Of a DNA stretch of 64,000 nt, positions 61,952-64,000 are shown piece after piece. Each line of letters begins with the position of its first letter. The stretch's first letter is position 1. The translations under genes and the position numbers were made by a program. This stretch comes from Acinetobacter chengduensis (GTDB taxonomy: Bacteria; Pseudomonadota; Gammaproteobacteria; Pseudomonadales; Moraxellaceae), in assembly GCF_003664645.1 (NCBI RefSeq), contig NZ_RCHC01000002.1:265731-329730 (forward strand), read 5' to 3'. The notes beneath the pieces were generated by a model. That model was not told the DNA's origin, ran no database searches, and saw only the letters and a program-made list of their open reading frames with translations.

Positions 61952-63238
61952 TTATTTTGGTGCCCATGCTGGCTCACGAACTTCACCTTGTTCACTTGGC
62001 AAGTTCATACGGAAGCGACCATCAAGTGACATAATAGATAAAAGGCCACGATTTGCTTCACGTGTTGCATAGACCACCATTTGTCCATTTGGGGAGAAGC
62101 TAGGGGATTCATCTAAGCTGGTTGGCGTTAAAATGTTCGTCACACCAGAGTCTATATTTTGTACAGCGACTTTGTAGTTACTACCACTTGGACGATGTAC
62201 CAGTGCCAGTTTTTTACCGTCCGCACTCAGTGTGCCACGCGCATTAAATGCACCACGGAACGTTAATCGTTTACTGCTACCATCGCTAAAGTTATAACGA
62301 TAAATCTGTGGTGAGCCACCACGGTCCGAGGTAAAAATAAAAGATTTTCCATCAGGAGCGTAGCGAGCTTCAGTATCAATCGCGCTGTCATTGGTCATAC
62401 GCTGTAGCTGGCGGGTTTCCAAATCCATTTGATAAATTTCTGGGTTGCCATGCATAGATGCTGTAAATAACATGCTCTTGCCATCAGGCGAGAAGCTTGG
62501 TGCACCATTTAAACCACGGAAGCTAGCCACTTTTTCACGGCTACCTGTCGCTAAATCTTGAATGTAAATGGCAGGCCGTTTCGTTTCAAATGAAACGTAG
62601 GCAATTTTTTTCGCATTGGGTGTCCAAGCAGGCGATAAGATTGGATCACGCGAGGTTAAAACAGTACGGGGTTGCTCACCATCCGTATCTGCAATTTGCA
62701 AGGTATAGCGTTGTTCTGGCGTTGCTGGGTTGCGTAGTACATAAGCAATACGGCCAGTGAAGTCACCTTTAATGCCAGTAAGTGCTTCATAAATCGCATC
62801 ACTAATCATGTGAGCTGCTTGGCGTGTGCGAGAAGCAGGTACATTCAGTAGTTCATTGAGTAGGTATTGTTTTTTTTCAACATCATAGAGTTGATATTGA
62901 ATTTCGTATGAACCATCAGCAGCTTGCTTGAGATTACCCGTCACTACATAAGGAACACCAGCAGCGTGCCATGCTTCTGCATTAGGTGAATTGAGTGCCG
63001 CTGTTGCAGGAAGATTCTTTGATGCACTGCTAAATTTGCCAGAACGATTTAAATCATTTTCGACAATTGGATAAATGCTTTGATCATTTGCAAAGGGAAT
63101 AATGGCAATCTTTGGTGCTTCTTCAGGAGATTTGGTAATTTCCAAATGCAACTGTGCATGTGATTGAGTGATTAAAACAGGACTAAATGCAGTCAAAACG
63201 GCTATACAAAGCAGATGTTTACGCGTCATTTCCATCAT
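61952..63238 (-). CDS. tolB: Tol-Pal system periplasmic protein TolB
   Basis: TolB is the periplasmic partner that links the TolQRA motor to Pal. The 428-residue protein has a signal peptide (about 1-28, ending SHAQ), an N-terminal alpha/beta domain and a six-bladed beta-propeller with the repeated SPDG/APDGK blades (GAPSFSPDGKSMLFTASMHG, ARYAPDGKSFIFTSDRGG, SADGKKLALVHRPSG). It lies between tolA and pal. A hairpin behind tolA may separate it transcriptionally. Start is Met1, Met2 or Met4 (63229); none has a strong ribosome-binding site. Confidence 0.96.
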   Translation of the reverse strand: MMEMTRKHLLCIAVLTAFSPVLITQSHAQLHLEITKSPEEAPKIAIIPFANDQSIYPIVENDLNRSGKFSSASKNLPATAALNSPNAEAWHAAGVPYVVTGNLKQAADGSYEIQYQLYDVEKKQYLLNELLNVPASRTRQAAHMISDAIYEALTGIKGDFTGRIAYVLRNPATPEQRYTLQIADTDGEQPRTVLTSRDPILSPAWTPNAKKIAYVSFETKRPAIYIQDLATGSREKVASFRGLNGAPSFSPDGKSMLFTASMHGNPEIYQMDLETRQLQRMTNDSAIDTEARYAPDGKSFIFTSDRGGSPQIYRYNFSDGSSKRLTFRGAFNARGTLSADGKKLALVHRPSGSNYKVAVQNIDSGVTNILTPTSLDESPSFSPNGQMVVYATREANRGLLSIMSLDGRFRMNLPSEQGEVREPAWAPK

Positions 63239-63531
63239 TCGCTGGATACTCTGAATCTATAAATTTTTGTTACTGTGAATGTGTCACATAATGGCATGTT
63301 TTGAAAATATTAAAAGCATCACATTATGATTAATCTGTTATTAGAGTGTGAAAAACTGTCCAAATATTATCAGGTTGTTATTTCGTTGAGCTCACCTCAT
63401 AGTGAATTTTTTATGACATCAGATATCGCCTTAAATGTGAGCGTATCTGTCTGCTGAGAAGATGAATAAAATCATCAAACTGGCTGTAAATGTAAAAATC
63501 CCTGACTGTGCAGGGATTTTGTGGCATCTGA
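63239..63531. other. tolA-tolB intergenic stretch
   Basis: Nearly 300 bases separate tolA from tolB. On the minus strand TTCACA and CATAAT with an 18-base spacer (around 63323-63352) form a possible tolB promoter. A plus-strand frame here overlaps tolA and is not supported. Confidence 0.4.
63495..63520 (-). terminator. Hairpin behind tolA
   Basis: Arms aaaatccctg (63495-63504) and cagggatttt (63511-63520), a 10-bp stem followed on the minus strand by a T-run, 12 bases past the tolA stop. Confidence 0.8.
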
Positions 63532-64000
63532 TCAGTTTGCCGATCGGAATGTCGAGGTTAAAGTCATCGCTTCGCGTCTTGCATCTGGGTCCGAAGGCAT
63601 TGGGTAAGGTGCGGCAGCACGAACGGCAGCTTCAATACTGGCTTTCATATCTGGATCGCTGGCAGTCACCACGACAGAGCGAACAGATCCGCTTTCAGTC
63701 AAACTAATTCGTGCAGTGGCGGTTTTACCTGCTGAGCCAGAAGGGGTATCCCATACGCGACGGATTTTATTTTCAAAATCACGTTTTGCTGAGGATGCAA
63801 TTTTTTTAGCTTCCGCTTTTTTCTCAGCTGCTTCTTCAGCGGCTTTTTTTGCAGATGATGCTTTAGCTTCTTCAGCAGCACGCTCACGCGCTTCTGCATC
63901 GGCTTTGGCTTTTGCCTCTGCTTTAGCTTTCGCATCGGCCTTAGCTTTTGCGTCTGCTTTAGCTTTTGCATCAGCATCAGCTTTACGTTTATTCGCTTCA
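63532..64000 (-). CDS. tolA: TolA, C-terminal part (partial)
   Basis: TolA spans the periplasm between the TolQR motor and TolB/Pal. The gene enters from the right edge, so only the last 156 codons are seen, and the N-terminal membrane anchor is missing. The first part (about 80 residues) is the Ala/Lys/Glu-rich helical domain II with repeats of the type KADAKAKADAKAKAEAKA. A globular domain III follows with DFENKIRRVWDTPSGSAGK, TARISLTESGSVRSVVVT and SIEAAVRAAAPYPMPSDPDA, ending in FRSAN. The frame stops at 63532. It is the tolA of a tolQ-R-A-B-pal order, with the upstream part outside. Confidence 0.92.
   Translation of the reverse strand, partial: EANKRKADADAKAKADAKAKADAKAKAEAKAKADAEARERAAEEAKASSAKKAAEEAAEKKAEAKKIASSAKRDFENKIRRVWDTPSGSAGKTATARISLTESGSVRSVVVTASDPDMKASIEAAVRAAAPYPMPSDPDARREAMTLTSTFRSAN

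Noticed and set aside
63462..63707. Plus-strand 81-codon frame at the tolA end
   Set aside because: Runs through the tolA hairpin and over conserved tolA domain III; antisense shadow.
63790..64000. Repeated gctttagcttttgc-type units as a possible repeat array
   Set aside because: They are the codons of the Ala/Lys-rich TolA helix, not a CRISPR or mobile repeat.
1..64000. tRNA, rRNA, CRISPR array, insertion sequence or prophage
   Set aside because: I looked for cloverleaf-like segments, regularly spaced repeats, transposase or integrase genes other than XerC and found none.

Overview
The window looks like chromosomal DNA of an Acinetobacter species (Moraxellaceae, Gammaproteobacteria). The reasons are low-GC, housekeeping-rich content, GyrA, EtfBA, TolB and Pal of gammaproteobacterial type, a single-permease LolFD-type system beside comEC, and two CSLREA/GlyGly-CTERM proteins of the 'rhombotarget' type described in Acinetobacter. 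The species cannot be fixed from the sequence alone. I see no rRNA, tRNA, insertion sequence, prophage or CRISPR array.

Layout, 0-20 kb: the 5' end of maeB (cut by the edge); a membrane PAS-PAS-GGDEF-EAL protein; rsmE; the methyl cycle pair metF and ahcY, with an S-adenosylhomocysteine riboswitch ahead of ahcY and a REP-like double hairpin between the two genes; a degenerate C39-like protein, a Sel1 protein and a Tim44-like protein; radA; an acidic hypothetical; an AGCS symporter and cycA back to back; then the lysine/cell-wall group lptM-lysA-dapF, an alpha/beta hydrolase and xerC; and a lipoprotein amidase.

20-43 kb: a hypothetical gene; a divergent Lrp-type regulator and LysE-type exporter sharing a palindromic operator; etfBA; gyrA, which carries Phe at the quinolone position (E. 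coli Ser83) and a roughly 85-residue insertion; a lipoprotein; gltP; a four-gene TolC/HlyD/ABC-2 permease operon with no ATPase gene; serC; a possible 46-residue membrane protein; an unassigned protein; a UPF0178 protein plus a DMT permease; a PilZ protein; and lolF.

43-64 kb: lolD, comEC, an LpxL/LpxM acyltransferase, sppA plus a hydrolase, purMN, perM, hda, two tandem CSLREA/rhombosortase-substrate genes, a convergent sigma factor/DUF3619-like/DUF3106 operon, a TrmH-type methyltransferase, fbp, a 62-residue protein, and the pal, tolB and tolA (cut by the edge) part of the tol-pal cluster.

The least described parts are the tandem rhombosortase substrates facing the sigma/putative anti-sigma/DUF3106 operon, the ATPase-less ABC-2 efflux operon, the split PilZ protein and the C39-like protein lacking its cysteine. 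Functions are assigned from motifs read by eye; no database search was run.
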